64,000 nt of DNA from Saprospiraceae bacterium. Its GTDB lineage: Bacteria; Bacteroidota; Bacteroidia; Chitinophagales; Saprospiraceae. Shown here piece after piece: positions 1 to 9,611 of this stretch. The stretch spans positions 1,768,001 to 1,832,000 of the forward strand of contig JADJOB010000002.1 in NCBI GenBank assembly GCA_016714025.1, in the 5' to 3' direction. The position numbers and the translations under genes are program-made. Under the pieces are notes generated by a model. It did no database searches and was not told where the DNA came from. It was given only the letters and a program-made list of their open reading frames with translations. Within the stretch, counting starts at the first letter, position 1. The number at the start of each line of letters is the position of its first letter.

Positions 1-2
1 AC

Positions 3-431
3 AATCTTTTAGAAACAATTCACTCGAAAGGATTTATTCATGAAGATGCACTGGATGCGGTCAATGCATTTTATGCTCAGTATGAAGGGATGTCAATTAA
101 TAATGAATGTCTTCGATTGGAAATTTTACAATTATTCCATAAGGTCGTTGATAATTTAACAGAGCCCGAGTATCATTCGTTTTTTGAATTGCAAAAGACC
201 TTTGCGGATTATATTAATACATTTGGAAATTCTGCATTTAATCAGGAAACTGAAAGCATGTGCATGAATTATGTAAAACGTTTACTCGCTTTCTATAAAG
301 ACAAACGCAGTAAGGAGTATCAGGAAGTTAAAAAAGCGGTAAGTTCTGGTTTTACAGAATTGGAATTTTTAACAGAGAAAGAATTGGTAGACCTTTTTAA
401 GATTAAGCGGAAAAAGAAAGAGACTGAATAA
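3..431 (+). CDS. Unknown protein, C-terminal part (cut by window edge)
   Basis: The reading frame is open from the first bases of the window to the TAA at 429-431, so the gene starts upstream and only about 142 residues are visible. An internal ATG lies at 90, but the codons before it read as protein of the same character, so it is not taken as the start. The visible part is mostly helical, rich in Glu, Leu and Lys, and ends in a basic tail (KRKKKETE). No signal peptide, membrane segment or catalytic motif can be seen. I do not recognise the family. It is followed by about 150 bp without a gene. Confidence 0.6.
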   Translation, partial: NLLETIHSKGFIHEDALDAVNAFYAQYEGMSINNECLRLEILQLFHKVVDNLTEPEYHSFFELQKTFADYINTFGNSAFNQETESMCMNYVKRLLAFYKDKRSKEYQEVKKAVSSGFTELEFLTEKELVDLFKIKRKKKETE

Positions 432-577
432 TCCAGTACTTTTAGGATTCTTATAAAAGTTTACGCTAATATATAGTTATCTAATAGCCAATTATTTAAA
501 ATTCAATCAGGAAGTGATTGCTGAATTGAAAAAGCTTTGATTATTTTTGTTCAAAGCCCCATCACAAAAACAACGAA

Positions 578-1576
578 TTGGCCAACAATCCAAATATTGT
601 ATACCTTTTACTTTGGCATCTCAATCAATACCATTGGTTTGAGTTGCCAGGGATCGGCCGTTTCAATGGAACGAAACGTGCGGCTTACATTCATCATATC
701 GAACAAAAGATTTATCCGGGATCTATAACCCTGCAATTTGAATCGGGTATTACATCCAATACCGAACAAATGCTCAGCCACCTGGTAGAGGAAACAGGTT
801 TTTCACAAGAATTGCTAGAAGAACATTTGGCAGCTTTGTGTCAGTTTATTCAAGATTCATTAAAAGGGGCACCATCAGTTTACTTTGAGCCCTTTGGTAC
901 TTTGTACCAACTGAATGGCAATTGGATTTTTAAACAAAGCGAACACAACATTCATCAGGATTTTTATAAACAGTCACCACTATCATTAAAGCCCATTCAA
1001 TTTAAAAATGAGGAAAAACAAATTCCTATTGAAACTAAGGTTTTAATTCAGACTCCAAAGAAAAGTTATGAGTTGCGATCGCTTTTAATAGCACTTGGAA
1101 TTTTATGGTTAATTTTTCTTTGCTTGTACTTTTGTCCAAATAGAAAATCAAATACAGAAATCATAAAGGGCTCAATCGGGGATTCTACAAATGGAGCTCA
1201 GGCCATTCAAATTCAGGATTCATTGGAGCCAGAAGCAACTGCTTTAGATTCGCTTGCTGCCCTTGTGCAAGAACCGATTTCAAATCAGGACAGTTTGACA
1301 AGTGAAATTCAAATCGATGAATCAAATGTGCAACATTTAAATGATAGCATTCAAAATAAACCTTGTGTTATTATCGTAGGTTCTTTTATTAAAATCAATA
1401 ATGCCAACAGGCTTTCGGAAAAATTGAAACGAGATCACTATAAAGTTTACCGCGGTCAATATGAAAAATTTAATAGAGTAGGGGTGCAGTTCGATTGCTT
1501 TAAACAAGACTTAAAAAAAGTATTGGAAGAATTAAAAAAACACTATCATCCGGATGCCTGGGTTTTAAAATATTAA
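578..1576 (+). CDS. HU-CCDC81-type and SPOR domain envelope protein
   Basis: The N-terminal ~130 residues resemble the paired HU-like domains of Bacteroidota CCDC81-type proteins, including a PGIGRF turn near residue 24 and FEPFGTLY near residue 108. A single membrane segment lies at about residues 166-186, followed by a low-complexity acidic stretch. The C-terminal ~75 residues (CVIIVGSFIKINNANRL) look like a SPOR domain, which in known proteins binds denuded septal peptidoglycan. This suggests an inner-membrane protein linking a cytoplasmic HU-like module to the cell wall, probably around division. The start is a TTG at 578: the frame has a stop at 527-529 and no ATG between. kdsA follows 6 bp downstream. 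Confidence 0.8.
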   Translation: MANNPNIVYLLLWHLNQYHWFELPGIGRFNGTKRAAYIHHIEQKIYPGSITLQFESGITSNTEQMLSHLVEETGFSQELLEEHLAALCQFIQDSLKGAPSVYFEPFGTLYQLNGNWIFKQSEHNIHQDFYKQSPLSLKPIQFKNEEKQIPIETKVLIQTPKKSYELRSLLIALGILWLIFLCLYFCPNRKSNTEIIKGSIGDSTNGAQAIQIQDSLEPEATALDSLAALVQEPISNQDSLTSEIQIDESNVQHLNDSIQNKPCVIIVGSFIKINNANRLSEKLKRDHYKVYRGQYEKFNRVGVQFDCFKQDLKKVLEELKKHYHPDAWVLKY

Positions 1577-1582
1577 CAAGCT

Positions 1583-2398
1583 ATGAGTAATTCACTAATA
1601 AACAGCATTCAACAAACAAGGTTGAATAACTTTTTTCTGATTGCCGGCCCCTGCGTGGTCGAATCAAAAGATTTGTGTGAAGAAATTGCCGGAACTGTTC
1701 AACAAATCTGTTATGACTTGAGCATACCATACATTTTTAAAGCGTCTTACCGGAAAGCCAATCGTTCACGCTTAGATTCTTTTACAGGAATTGGCGATGA
1801 GATGGGTTTAGATATTTTAAGACACATTGCAAAAACCTATCAGATTCCTGTGACAACGGATATTCATACCGACGAAGAAGCAGCAATTGCATCTGTGTTT
1901 GTTGATATTTTACAAATTCCAGCTTTTTTATGCAGACAAACCTCCTTGTTGGTTGCAGCAGCAGAAACTGGTAAAGTAGTGAATATAAAAAAGGGACAGT
2001 TTATGAGTCCTGAAGGGATGCGTTATGCAGTTGACAAAGTTAGGCAAGCAAACAATCAACAGATTTGGTTGACCGAACGAGGAACTACTTTTGGATATCA
2101 GGATTTAGTGGTTGATTATCGGGGCATTCCGGCAATGAGGTCATTTAATGTTCCCGTAATTATGGATTGTACCCATTCATTGCAACAGCCAAATCAAAGT
2201 TCAGGCGTTACTGGAGGACGTCCGGATCTGATTGAAACAATTGCCAAAGCAGCCATAGCGGTTGGTGCAGATGGATTATTTATTGAAACACACCCAAAAC
2301 CAGAAATCGCAAAATCCGATGGTGCAAATATGTTGCGTTTAGAATATTTAAAACCGCTGCTGGAGAAACTTTGCAAAATTCGCAAAGCGATTGATTAA
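1583..2398 (+). CDS. kdsA: 3-deoxy-8-phosphooctulonate synthase (KDO-8-P synthase)
   Basis: KdsA condenses phosphoenolpyruvate with arabinose-5-phosphate to KDO-8-phosphate in the cytoplasm, for lipopolysaccharide inner-core synthesis. The 271 residues match the usual family length. Visible motifs are AGPCVVES (18-28), FKASYRKANRSR, the QIPAFLCRQTSLL strand, NIKKGQFMSPEGM, DCTHSLQQP and FIETHPKP. Cys24, His198, Glu235 and Asp246 correspond to the four metal ligands of the metal-dependent KdsA class; the E. coli-type metal-free enzyme has Asn at the Cys position. The gene sits 6 bp after the SPOR gene and its stop is immediately followed by the next start, so the three genes probably form one transcript. 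Confidence 0.95.
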   Translation: MSNSLINSIQQTRLNNFFLIAGPCVVESKDLCEEIAGTVQQICYDLSIPYIFKASYRKANRSRLDSFTGIGDEMGLDILRHIAKTYQIPVTTDIHTDEEAAIASVFVDILQIPAFLCRQTSLLVAAAETGKVVNIKKGQFMSPEGMRYAVDKVRQANNQQIWLTERGTTFGYQDLVVDYRGIPAMRSFNVPVIMDCTHSLQQPNQSSGVTGGRPDLIETIAKAAIAVGADGLFIETHPKPEIAKSDGANMLRLEYLKPLLEKLCKIRKAID

Positions 2399-2399
2399 T

Positions 2400-3953
2400 A
2401 TGCAGCTGGTTGATTATCGTTTGCTTCCGGAAACCATTGACAGCGAAGAGGCACATCGTAAAGCCATCGCCGAACAATTGCAACAAACGAAAGGTACTGG
2501 TTTTCATTATAAAATAGTCAAGCGAAATATTGATGCGCGTGCAAGAAATATATATTTCGTGTTTCGCGCAGAAGTGTATCCTGATTCGATTCCTGATTCA
2601 ATTCCTGTTGAATTTAATTACAAAAATGTATCAGATGCAAAGCCGGTACACATCATAGGCGCCGGACCTTGTGGATATTTCGCTGCATTAAAATTGATTG
2701 AGTTGGGATTGAAACCAATTCTTTTAGAACGAGGTAAAGATGTGCGTGACCGACGCAGAGATTTAAAAGGGATTCAACAGGATGGAATTGTTAATCCGGA
2801 TTCAAATTATTGTTTTGGAGAGGGTGGAGCAGGTACCTATTCAGATGGAAAATTATATACACGTTCTGATAAAAGAGGAAGTATTCAATCTGTATTAAAT
2901 ACCTTAGTTGCACATGGCGCTGATCCGGAAATCGTAGTCGATGTTCACCCGCACATTGGAAGCAATCGCCTTCCGGAGATTGTAGCAAATATTCGACATA
3001 CCATTTTGAAATATGGTGGCGAAATTTATTTCAATACAAGACTTGAGGATATTGTAATTGAAAATAACTTACTCCATAAAATTGTTACAAATAAGGATAC
3101 CTATCCATGTACTGATGTGATTCTTGCAACCGGTCATTCTGCACGTGATATTTTTTTATTATTGCAAAATAAAAATTGCACCATTGATTGCAAACCTTTT
3201 GCTTTGGGTGTTCGGATCGAACATCCGCAACAGGTAATTGATCAGATACAGTATAAACAAAATCCAAGACATGCAAAATTGCCTGCAGCGAGTTATAGTT
3301 TGTCCTGTCAGATTCAAGGAAATGGGGTCTTTTCATTTTGTATGTGCCCTGGAGGCCTGATCGTCCCGGCGGCTACTGCGCCCGGCGAACTGGTTATGAA
3401 TGGAATGTCATTGTCTCGAAGAGATTCTCCCTTTGCCAATAGTGGTTTTGTGTGTTCTGTAGATGCGGTCGATTTTAAAAATTACAAGCATCAAAATGCT
3501 TTACAGGGTATGTATTTTCAAAAGGAAGTTGAACAAAAAATGTTTGACCTGGGTGATGGATCGCAAAAAGCTCCAGCACAACGACTTCGTGATTTTATTG
3601 AGAAACGAAAAAGTTCTGATTTACCGGATTGTTCGTATATACCCGGAATCTTTTCTGCTTCACTGGATAAAGAATTACCTCATACAATTTCTGAACGATT
3701 GAGAAATGCATTTTTATATTTTGGTGAAAGGATGTCACAGTTTCTGCATCCGGATGCAATCCTGGTAGCTCCAGAATCCAGAACGAGTTCACCTGTAAAA
3801 ATCCCAAGAGATCCAAAAACACTCATGCACCCTGAAATCAACGGCTTGTTTCCAGCGGGTGAAGGCGCAGGTTATGCCGGCGGAATTTTATCTGCTGCTA
3901 TGGATGGTCAGCGGGTAGCTCAGGCAGTTTATAATAAAATTTTCCAGGTTTAG
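2400..3953 (+). CDS. FAD-dependent oxidoreductase (COG2509-like)
   Basis: About 517 residues. A dinucleotide-binding motif, IIGAGPCGYFAALKLIELG, appears near residue 85, followed by an ERG turn and a FGEGGAGTYSDGKL loop typical of the COG2509 group of uncharacterised FAD-dependent dehydrogenases. The C-terminal GLFPAGEGAGYAGGI segment is the second FAD-contacting motif of this fold. A basic N-terminal domain precedes the Rossmann motif, as in the family. Substrate and reaction are not known for this group. A TTG at 2391 would overlap kdsA by 8 bp; the ATG at 2400, directly after the kdsA stop, is the more natural start. It is probably cotranscribed with kdsA. Confidence 0.85.
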   Translation: MQLVDYRLLPETIDSEEAHRKAIAEQLQQTKGTGFHYKIVKRNIDARARNIYFVFRAEVYPDSIPDSIPVEFNYKNVSDAKPVHIIGAGPCGYFAALKLIELGLKPILLERGKDVRDRRRDLKGIQQDGIVNPDSNYCFGEGGAGTYSDGKLYTRSDKRGSIQSVLNTLVAHGADPEIVVDVHPHIGSNRLPEIVANIRHTILKYGGEIYFNTRLEDIVIENNLLHKIVTNKDTYPCTDVILATGHSARDIFLLLQNKNCTIDCKPFALGVRIEHPQQVIDQIQYKQNPRHAKLPAASYSLSCQIQGNGVFSFCMCPGGLIVPAATAPGELVMNGMSLSRRDSPFANSGFVCSVDAVDFKNYKHQNALQGMYFQKEVEQKMFDLGDGSQKAPAQRLRDFIEKRKSSDLPDCSYIPGIFSASLDKELPHTISERLRNAFLYFGERMSQFLHPDAILVAPESRTSSPVKIPRDPKTLMHPEINGLFPAGEGAGYAGGILSAAMDGQRVAQAVYNKIFQV

Positions 3954-4002
3954 GATTGGAAGATATTTATAAAATAGATTCAATAAACAAAGTTTGGTTT
4001 AA

Positions 4003-4010
4003 TACTTTTG
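4003..4010 (+). promoter_or_regulatory. Candidate Bacteroidota -7 box
   Basis: TACTTTTG fits the Bacteroidota TAnnTTTG -7 consensus and ends 12 bp before the ATG of the E1 gene at 4023. A well-spaced TTTG -33 box is not evident, so this is a weak call. Confidence 0.3.
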
Positions 4011-4022
4011 TATGAATAAATT

Positions 4023-6080
4023 ATGGCGAAAACAAGTAAATTTAAAATAGATAAAGAAATTCTGGAAAAGGCCTTTCGTATAATGTGCACTGCAAAATGC
4101 TTGACCGAACATTATGAGGCAAATTTTAAATTTGTTTCAAAATATGTACACGCAACTTCCAGAGGACATGAAGCAGTTCAAATTGCTTTAGGTCTGCAAT
4201 TGACTCCGGATGATTTTCTATCTGCATATTATCGGGATGATAGTTTGTTGTTGGCGATTGGAATGCAACCCTGGGAAATTATGTTGCAGCTGATGGCAAA
4301 GCGGGATGACCCGTTTTCAGGAGGCAGATCTTATTATTCACATCCCAGTTTAAAAAGAGATGGGATGCCAAAAATTCCGCACCAGTCTTCTGCTACCGGA
4401 ATGCAGGCCATTCCATCAACAGGGGTCGCAATGGGTTTACAATATCGAACTATTGCAAAAATAAATCCTACCAAAGGGATTTCGATTTGCTCGTTGGGGG
4501 ATGCATCAATCACAGAGGGTGAAGTTGCAGAAGCATTTCACATGGCTTCATTAAAACAATTACCCATTTTGTATTTAGTTCAGGATAATCAATGGGATAT
4601 CAGTGCACATGCATCTGAAATTCGTAAAGGAAATGCAATGGATTTTGCGAAAGGTTTTCCTGGATTGGAAGCAGTAAGTGTTGATGGAACAAATTTCGAA
4701 TTGTGCTATGAAACATTTACATCAGTCTTAAATAAAATTCGTAAAGAACAACGTCCTTTTTTAGTACATGCAACCGTTCCTTTATTAAACCATCATACCA
4801 GTGGGGTGCGCAAAGAGTGGTATCGTGACGATCTTGAACAACAACAGTTGGAGGACCCATTTCCAAAATTTAAAAATTACCTTCACCAAAATGGTTTCAG
4901 TGATGCGTATCTTAATCAATTAGAATTCGAATGCAAGCAACTCGTTGAATCTGATTTCGAACGTGCACGTTCTGCACCCGATCCGGAACCTTCTGACTTA
5001 TACTTGCATGATTTTGCTCCTGCAGTCGTTCTTGAGGAAACCGGCAACCGACAACCCGATCAAGGGGAAGAAAAAGTTATGGTGGATTGTGCCTTGTTTG
5101 CGATCGATGAATTAATGCAGAAACATCCGGAGTGTTTACTCTATGGACAAGATGTCGGAAAGCGATTGGGAGGAGTGTTTAGAGAAGCTGCAACTTTAGC
5201 TCAAAAATTTGGAGATCATCGCGTTTTCAATACACCAATTCAAGAGGCATTTATTGTTGGCAGTACCGTAGGCATGTCTGCTGTAGGATTAAAACCGATC
5301 GTTGAGGTTCAGTTTGCCGATTATATTTGGCCAGGCCTCAATCAGTTATTTACTGAAGTTGCCCGGTCGTGTTATTTAACAAATGGAAAATATCCGGTGA
5401 GTATGATATTGCGCGTTCCAATTGGCGCATATGGCAGTGGTGGACCTTACCATTCATCAAGTGTTGAATCAGTTGTTTGTAATATAAAGGGAGTTAAAGT
5501 GGTATATCCTTCCAATGGAGCTGATTTAAAAGGTTTGATAAAGGCAGCTTATGAAGATCCAAACCCAGTGGTCATTTTTGAGCACAAAGGATTGTATTGG
5601 TCTAAAGTGCCGGGCACCGATGCTGCCAAAGTAATTATGCCTGATGCAGATTATAAAATTCCTTTGGGAAAAGGCAGGATTGCATTGCAAGCAAATGAAG
5701 ATACTCCTCAATCTACTCTCGTTATTATCAGCTACGGCATGGGGGTTCATTGGGCATTAAACGCAGCAAAAAATTTTAAAGACCGAATTGAGATCATTGA
5801 TCTACGAACGCTAGTGCCTTTGGATGAAGAATTGATATTTAAATCTGTAAAAAAACACAACCGCTGTTTAGTACTTACAGAAGAAACCCTTGAAAATAGT
5901 TTCGCTCAGGCACTTGCAGGAAAAATCAGTGAGCGCTGTTTTAAAGATTTGGATGCGCCGGTAAAATCCATTGGTTCGAAAAATTTGCCAGCCATTCCAT
6001 TGAATAGCATTCTCGAAAAAGAAATGTTGCCAGGCATGGATGAAATTCATGCAACGATTCAATATCTTTTGGATTTTTAA
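4023..6080 (+). CDS. 2-oxoacid dehydrogenase E1, fused alpha and beta subunits
   Basis: A single 685-residue chain holds both halves of a thiamine-diphosphate E1 enzyme of the branched-chain 2-oxoacid / pyruvate dehydrogenase type, which decarboxylates a 2-oxoacid and passes the acyl group to the lipoyl E2. The alpha half (about 1-330) carries the ThDP signature starting LGDASITEGE near residue 160 and closing with the DNQW Asn near 190. The beta half (about 350-685) has GQDVGKRLGGVFREA, the FNTPIQE active-site segment, VEVQFADY and IDLRTLVPLD. Natural alpha/beta fusions of this kind are common in Bacteroidota. No E2 or E3 gene is adjacent, so substrate choice cannot be settled; the motifs lean toward the branched-chain (2-oxoisovalerate) group. 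Confidence 0.88.
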   Translation: MAKTSKFKIDKEILEKAFRIMCTAKCLTEHYEANFKFVSKYVHATSRGHEAVQIALGLQLTPDDFLSAYYRDDSLLLAIGMQPWEIMLQLMAKRDDPFSGGRSYYSHPSLKRDGMPKIPHQSSATGMQAIPSTGVAMGLQYRTIAKINPTKGISICSLGDASITEGEVAEAFHMASLKQLPILYLVQDNQWDISAHASEIRKGNAMDFAKGFPGLEAVSVDGTNFELCYETFTSVLNKIRKEQRPFLVHATVPLLNHHTSGVRKEWYRDDLEQQQLEDPFPKFKNYLHQNGFSDAYLNQLEFECKQLVESDFERARSAPDPEPSDLYLHDFAPAVVLEETGNRQPDQGEEKVMVDCALFAIDELMQKHPECLLYGQDVGKRLGGVFREAATLAQKFGDHRVFNTPIQEAFIVGSTVGMSAVGLKPIVEVQFADYIWPGLNQLFTEVARSCYLTNGKYPVSMILRVPIGAYGSGGPYHSSSVESVVCNIKGVKVVYPSNGADLKGLIKAAYEDPNPVVIFEHKGLYWSKVPGTDAAKVIMPDADYKIPLGKGRIALQANEDTPQSTLVIISYGMGVHWALNAAKNFKDRIEIIDLRTLVPLDEELIFKSVKKHNRCLVLTEETLENSFAQALAGKISERCFKDLDAPVKSIGSKNLPAIPLNSILEKEMLPGMDEIHATIQYLLDF

Positions 6081-6506
6081 GACCTGATGTAGCGTGATAT
6101 TATCTGGAATTGTTTTATCACTGTTTTTATTTTAAGGATCATTTGAATGGCAATTCATTGCTAACATAAAATATTTCATGTAAATACGGAGGACAATAAG
6201 ATGCTTAGGGCTTGAGTCTGTTGCGAAGTATACTCATAAAATAATTTAAAAAGTATCCTGGCTTTATAGGGCATGTAATAAAAATGAGAACGAAGCATTT
6301 GAATCTATAATTTGCTGCTTTAAGCATAAACCATAGGCTACTTTTGATCAAATACAATATGCAAATCATACTAACTAGTAAGGCTCTAATGGTAGGGTAT
6401 CATTTTGGATTGTAATAATTTTTTGAATTGAATACTAAGAATCCAATTGTGTACTTTAATGAAAAGTAACATAAAAGAAATCCTGCCCAGTCTGTATTTT
6501 TAGAAA
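6081..6506. other. Gene-free spacer
   Basis: This is 426 bp between the convergent ends of the E1 gene and the caspase-like gene. Stops are frequent in all frames I followed. I see no strong hairpin with a T-tract, no tRNA and no repeat. Confidence 0.5.
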
Positions 6507-8471
6507 TTAATTTATTTTGACATAATAGGTGCTGATACTAAGTTCATCTTTTGTTGGAATTCCAAATGAGGTTTCTGCGCTCCCTGCGCCCTGACTGATT
6601 TGTTTAATCCAATTTCCCAATTCAGCCTGATTACTTGTTTTTAGAGATCGGGTGGCATCCATGCCATTAAAGTCAATCGGATTTGCACTGAGTAAGAGTT
6701 TTAAAAAATAGGATCCTTTCGGCGGAATAATTTTGAATGAAGGGGATTGATAGGAGTTACCAGAGACTAAATAATAATCGCTGCTGGCTTTTGATTGTTC
6801 CGGGTATATCCGCTGGATACTAAAATCTGGCCTGATTTCCAGAAGTGAAAAATAAAAATTCTGGGGCCCTGTATTTTTTATTGTAAATGAAATGGTATCG
6901 TTTAAATTTAAATTAAATACCTGGTCTTTCAGTGCAGTTCCAGGGTCCTGACCTGACATCGTTAATTCAGCCTTCAGTTGACCATTTTCTAATTCAAGTT
7001 TCTTAAGTTGTTGTGATTTCTGATATTTAATTAATAAACGTTTAATATCATTAAATTCAGCTTGTTCATTGCTGGCATCTAATTGCTGTTGGTAAATAAT
7101 TTCGGCATCTCGATTATAAATACTCAGATTCGCTGAGTTTGCAAAGCCTTCAGGATTTTCAAAGTATAAATCTGGATCCGTATCAACTTCTTGAAAGCTT
7201 GTTAAGCTGAATAGGGCATCCCGAATGCGATTGCTAAGCAATGAATCTTTTAACAACAATTGCAACCGTGTTTTATCATTGCCGTATACTATTTTAGAAA
7301 CAACAGCTTTTGCATTTCGAAGTTCTTCTGCGGGTATATTTCCATCTAATAGAACATCTGCATCCAATGCTGCACTTTCATCAACAATTCCTTTAGCAAT
7401 ATATTTTTGGCCAGTGGTGTCACGAATCGATGCAGAATAGAATAAAATTTCACTGCCTGCATAAATATGGTGTAATATACCCTGATCAATTAGCACCATG
7501 TTGTTGCTGATGACATCCCGGACTCTAATGAATTTTGACAATTTTTTTATTTGATTGTTAAAAACACAATATTCCTCCGGACCTTCAATTTGCGGATGTT
7601 GGAGCCCGGTATATGCTCTTACATTGCTCGTAATATTTTGATGGAGTTCGGAATAACTTAAACAAGGTTTATTTATTAATAGATTTTTACAAAGGAAATA
7701 ACTAAATAATCCATAAGGCTGAGATAAAGAAAGGGGAGTTTCATAAGATTTTTCGTTGGGACTTGAACTTGACATCGAAATAAGAGGTGCCATGTTAGCG
7801 TTCGCTCCTTTGGATTTAATCAACAGCCCATTGCTATCCGATTTTGAATTCATATGTTTCGTGATGTATTCGGCATTTGCCATGATAACATCCGTTCCCC
7901 GACCTGTTATTTTACTTCGTGTACTGGTTCCGGAATGACATGCATCGGTGCTTACAAATAATTGCCCTTCGCTGCCGATTTGAATTCTTATTTCGGTTAT
8001 CAGGGAATCCAGTTGATCATCTGTTAATAAATTTTGTCCTTCATTCACTTTTGATTTAAAATATTTTGGGGAATCAAAAGGAACAAACGCTTCATCATAT
8101 CCATCTATTTCATCATTATTTTTATCTTTAAGTTGTTGCCCGTGTCCACTAAAATGTACATGCACTATAGATTTTGGACTGATTTGTTTTTTTAATAAAT
8201 CAAATGCTTGTAAGATTTTCGATTTTGTAGCTTCTTCATTGATTAAACTAATGATGTTATAATTGGGAAAGCCAAGTTTAATTAGTGTGGATCTGACAAG
8301 TTGTACATCCGCATCGCCATGCAATGCCTCCCATTCGCTTTCAGGAGGATAAGCTCCAATACCAATTAACAGGGCATACCCGGGATTAGTATCTAAGGGT
8401 CTGCTTTGAGATTGTGCATTGGAGCTTCCTGCTGCGATAAATAGTATGCTGAGAATTTGATAGAGCTTCAT
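6507..8471 (-). CDS. Secreted caspase-like (C14) protease
   Basis: The 654-residue protein begins with a signal peptide (hydrophobic core after MKLY, cleavage near SNAQSQ). A caspase-fold domain follows (about 25-290): HVHFSGHGQQ contains the predicted catalytic His110, and STDACHSGTSTR the catalytic Cys178, the classical metacaspase/C14 arrangement. DEIDGYDEAFVPFD between them is the usual acidic strand. The C-terminal half contains a Gln/Glu-rich helical segment and a predicted beta-sandwich near residues 500-600. It is probably exported to the periplasm or beyond. It lies downstream of two lipoprotein genes and a CHAT gene on the same strand; CHAT is also a caspase-clan domain. Substrate is unknown. 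Confidence 0.85.
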   Translation of the reverse strand: MKLYQILSILFIAAGSSNAQSQSRPLDTNPGYALLIGIGAYPPESEWEALHGDADVQLVRSTLIKLGFPNYNIISLINEEATKSKILQAFDLLKKQISPKSIVHVHFSGHGQQLKDKNNDEIDGYDEAFVPFDSPKYFKSKVNEGQNLLTDDQLDSLITEIRIQIGSEGQLFVSTDACHSGTSTRSKITGRGTDVIMANAEYITKHMNSKSDSNGLLIKSKGANANMAPLISMSSSSPNEKSYETPLSLSQPYGLFSYFLCKNLLINKPCLSYSELHQNITSNVRAYTGLQHPQIEGPEEYCVFNNQIKKLSKFIRVRDVISNNMVLIDQGILHHIYAGSEILFYSASIRDTTGQKYIAKGIVDESAALDADVLLDGNIPAEELRNAKAVVSKIVYGNDKTRLQLLLKDSLLSNRIRDALFSLTSFQEVDTDPDLYFENPEGFANSANLSIYNRDAEIIYQQQLDASNEQAEFNDIKRLLIKYQKSQQLKKLELENGQLKAELTMSGQDPGTALKDQVFNLNLNDTISFTIKNTGPQNFYFSLLEIRPDFSIQRIYPEQSKASSDYYLVSGNSYQSPSFKIIPPKGSYFLKLLLSANPIDFNGMDATRSLKTSNQAELGNWIKQISQGAGSAETSFGIPTKDELSISTYYVKIN

Positions 8472-8569
8472 TTAATTTTATTATTGAGCAAATTATTTAT
8501 ATTTATTGAATAAATGCTACTACTGATGTGGCATATTTCTTTCCTGTTGTGCAGATTAGGTCATTTATT

Positions 8570-9295
8570 TTAAATACTTAAACTTCCTGTCCAAAACACC
8601 AATGGAAACACGCCTGTTTCGTGAATTACACGCACACGCCAAAGCCTTGCAATTCCCAATGGATCTGTAAATCCAGTAATCAAAAGGGGATCGGTAGGAC
8701 TGCCTTTTAAAATGCTTATTGCCGGACTCTGCTCAGGATCTTCTCTGTTTTCAACCAATACTCTGAAATTCTTTTTGCTGCTCAAGGAATTAAAATAAGC
8801 TTGAACATAACCTCCTATTGAGGCATAAGGAGATAGGAATTCTGTTTGAATCAACCGAATTGATTTTCGCTCCGTTAATAAAAGGGAAGCCTGAATTGGT
8901 TTTATACTAAATGCAATGACATCTGGCTTAATATGCTGCTGTAATACAGTTAATCGAACATGGTCCATTTCTTGATTTTGATTTATTGCTTGAAGGCCGG
9001 GAACTTCAGAATCATTTTCAAGTATGTGGTCACTTGTTTTTAATGTCACCAACTCAAAATGGCTCTTACTAATCTCTTGAATAAATAATTCATTATCAGA
9101 TTGGATTTTAATTCTTATGGAATTTTCACCTGTATTGTCAAAAATACTTAACTCTTCGGAATATTTAAGTATGGATTGATTTAAGTCATCAGGAAGTGAC
9201 TGATGATAAGTATTGCTTTCATTGGTTTCGCACGAACTTATAAAAATAAGTATGGAAGCAAGCAAATAGTTTTTTAAATAAGATAGATTTTTCAT
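8570..9295 (-). CDS. Lipoprotein of unknown function
   Basis: A 241-residue protein with a lipoprotein signal peptide: a hydrophobic run then the lipobox ISSC at about residue 22, so it should be lipidated and placed in the outer or inner membrane. The remainder is predicted beta-rich and shows no domain I recognise. Upstream, on the same strand, lies another lipoprotein of similar size with a comparable layout (lipobox, then a ~220-residue domain), and downstream the caspase-like gene, so the set may be functionally linked. No catalytic motif is visible. Confidence 0.7.
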   Translation of the reverse strand: MKNLSYLKNYLLASILIFISSCETNESNTYHQSLPDDLNQSILKYSEELSIFDNTGENSIRIKIQSDNELFIQEISKSHFELVTLKTSDHILENDSEVPGLQAINQNQEMDHVRLTVLQQHIKPDVIAFSIKPIQASLLLTERKSIRLIQTEFLSPYASIGGYVQAYFNSLSSKKNFRVLVENREDPEQSPAISILKGSPTDPLLITGFTDPLGIARLWRVRVIHETGVFPLVFWTGSLSI

Positions 9296-9550
9296 AATTT
9301 AATTTTAGGGGTGATCAATATGCAATTTGATAGTAATTGCAAAAATTAATTTATGTTATCATAGCATACATACATTTTATTAATTTCGTAAATTCTGGAT
9401 TAAGCTTATTTCATGCTTAACTTGATTTATTTTGTCTTGTTTTTTGAAATGAAGGCTCATTGCTTGAGCTGCTATTTCACTTTTTCATGTAAGACAAGTA
9501 CATAGTATAATCATTCAAATTGATTAATAGCAACCACCATTTGTTCAAAG

Positions 9551-9590
9551 CAAATAAAAAATCACAAGAGGCTTACGGACCTCTTGTGAT
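9551..9590 (-). terminator. Rho-independent terminator
   Basis: A perfect 11-bp stem (ATCACAAGAGG at 9561-9571 with CCTCTTGTGAT at 9580-9590) and an 8-nt loop are followed, on the minus strand, by TTTTTATTTG. It lies 21 bp beyond the stop of the lipoprotein gene at 9612-10334 and separates it from the lipoprotein and caspase-like genes. Confidence 0.8.
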
Positions 9591-9611
9591 GAAATAGTAG
9601 TATGCTTGCGA

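Noticed and set aside
537..728. Short frame overlapping the start of the HU/SPOR gene
   Set aside because: Out of frame with the well-supported HU-SPOR gene and without any recognisable motif.
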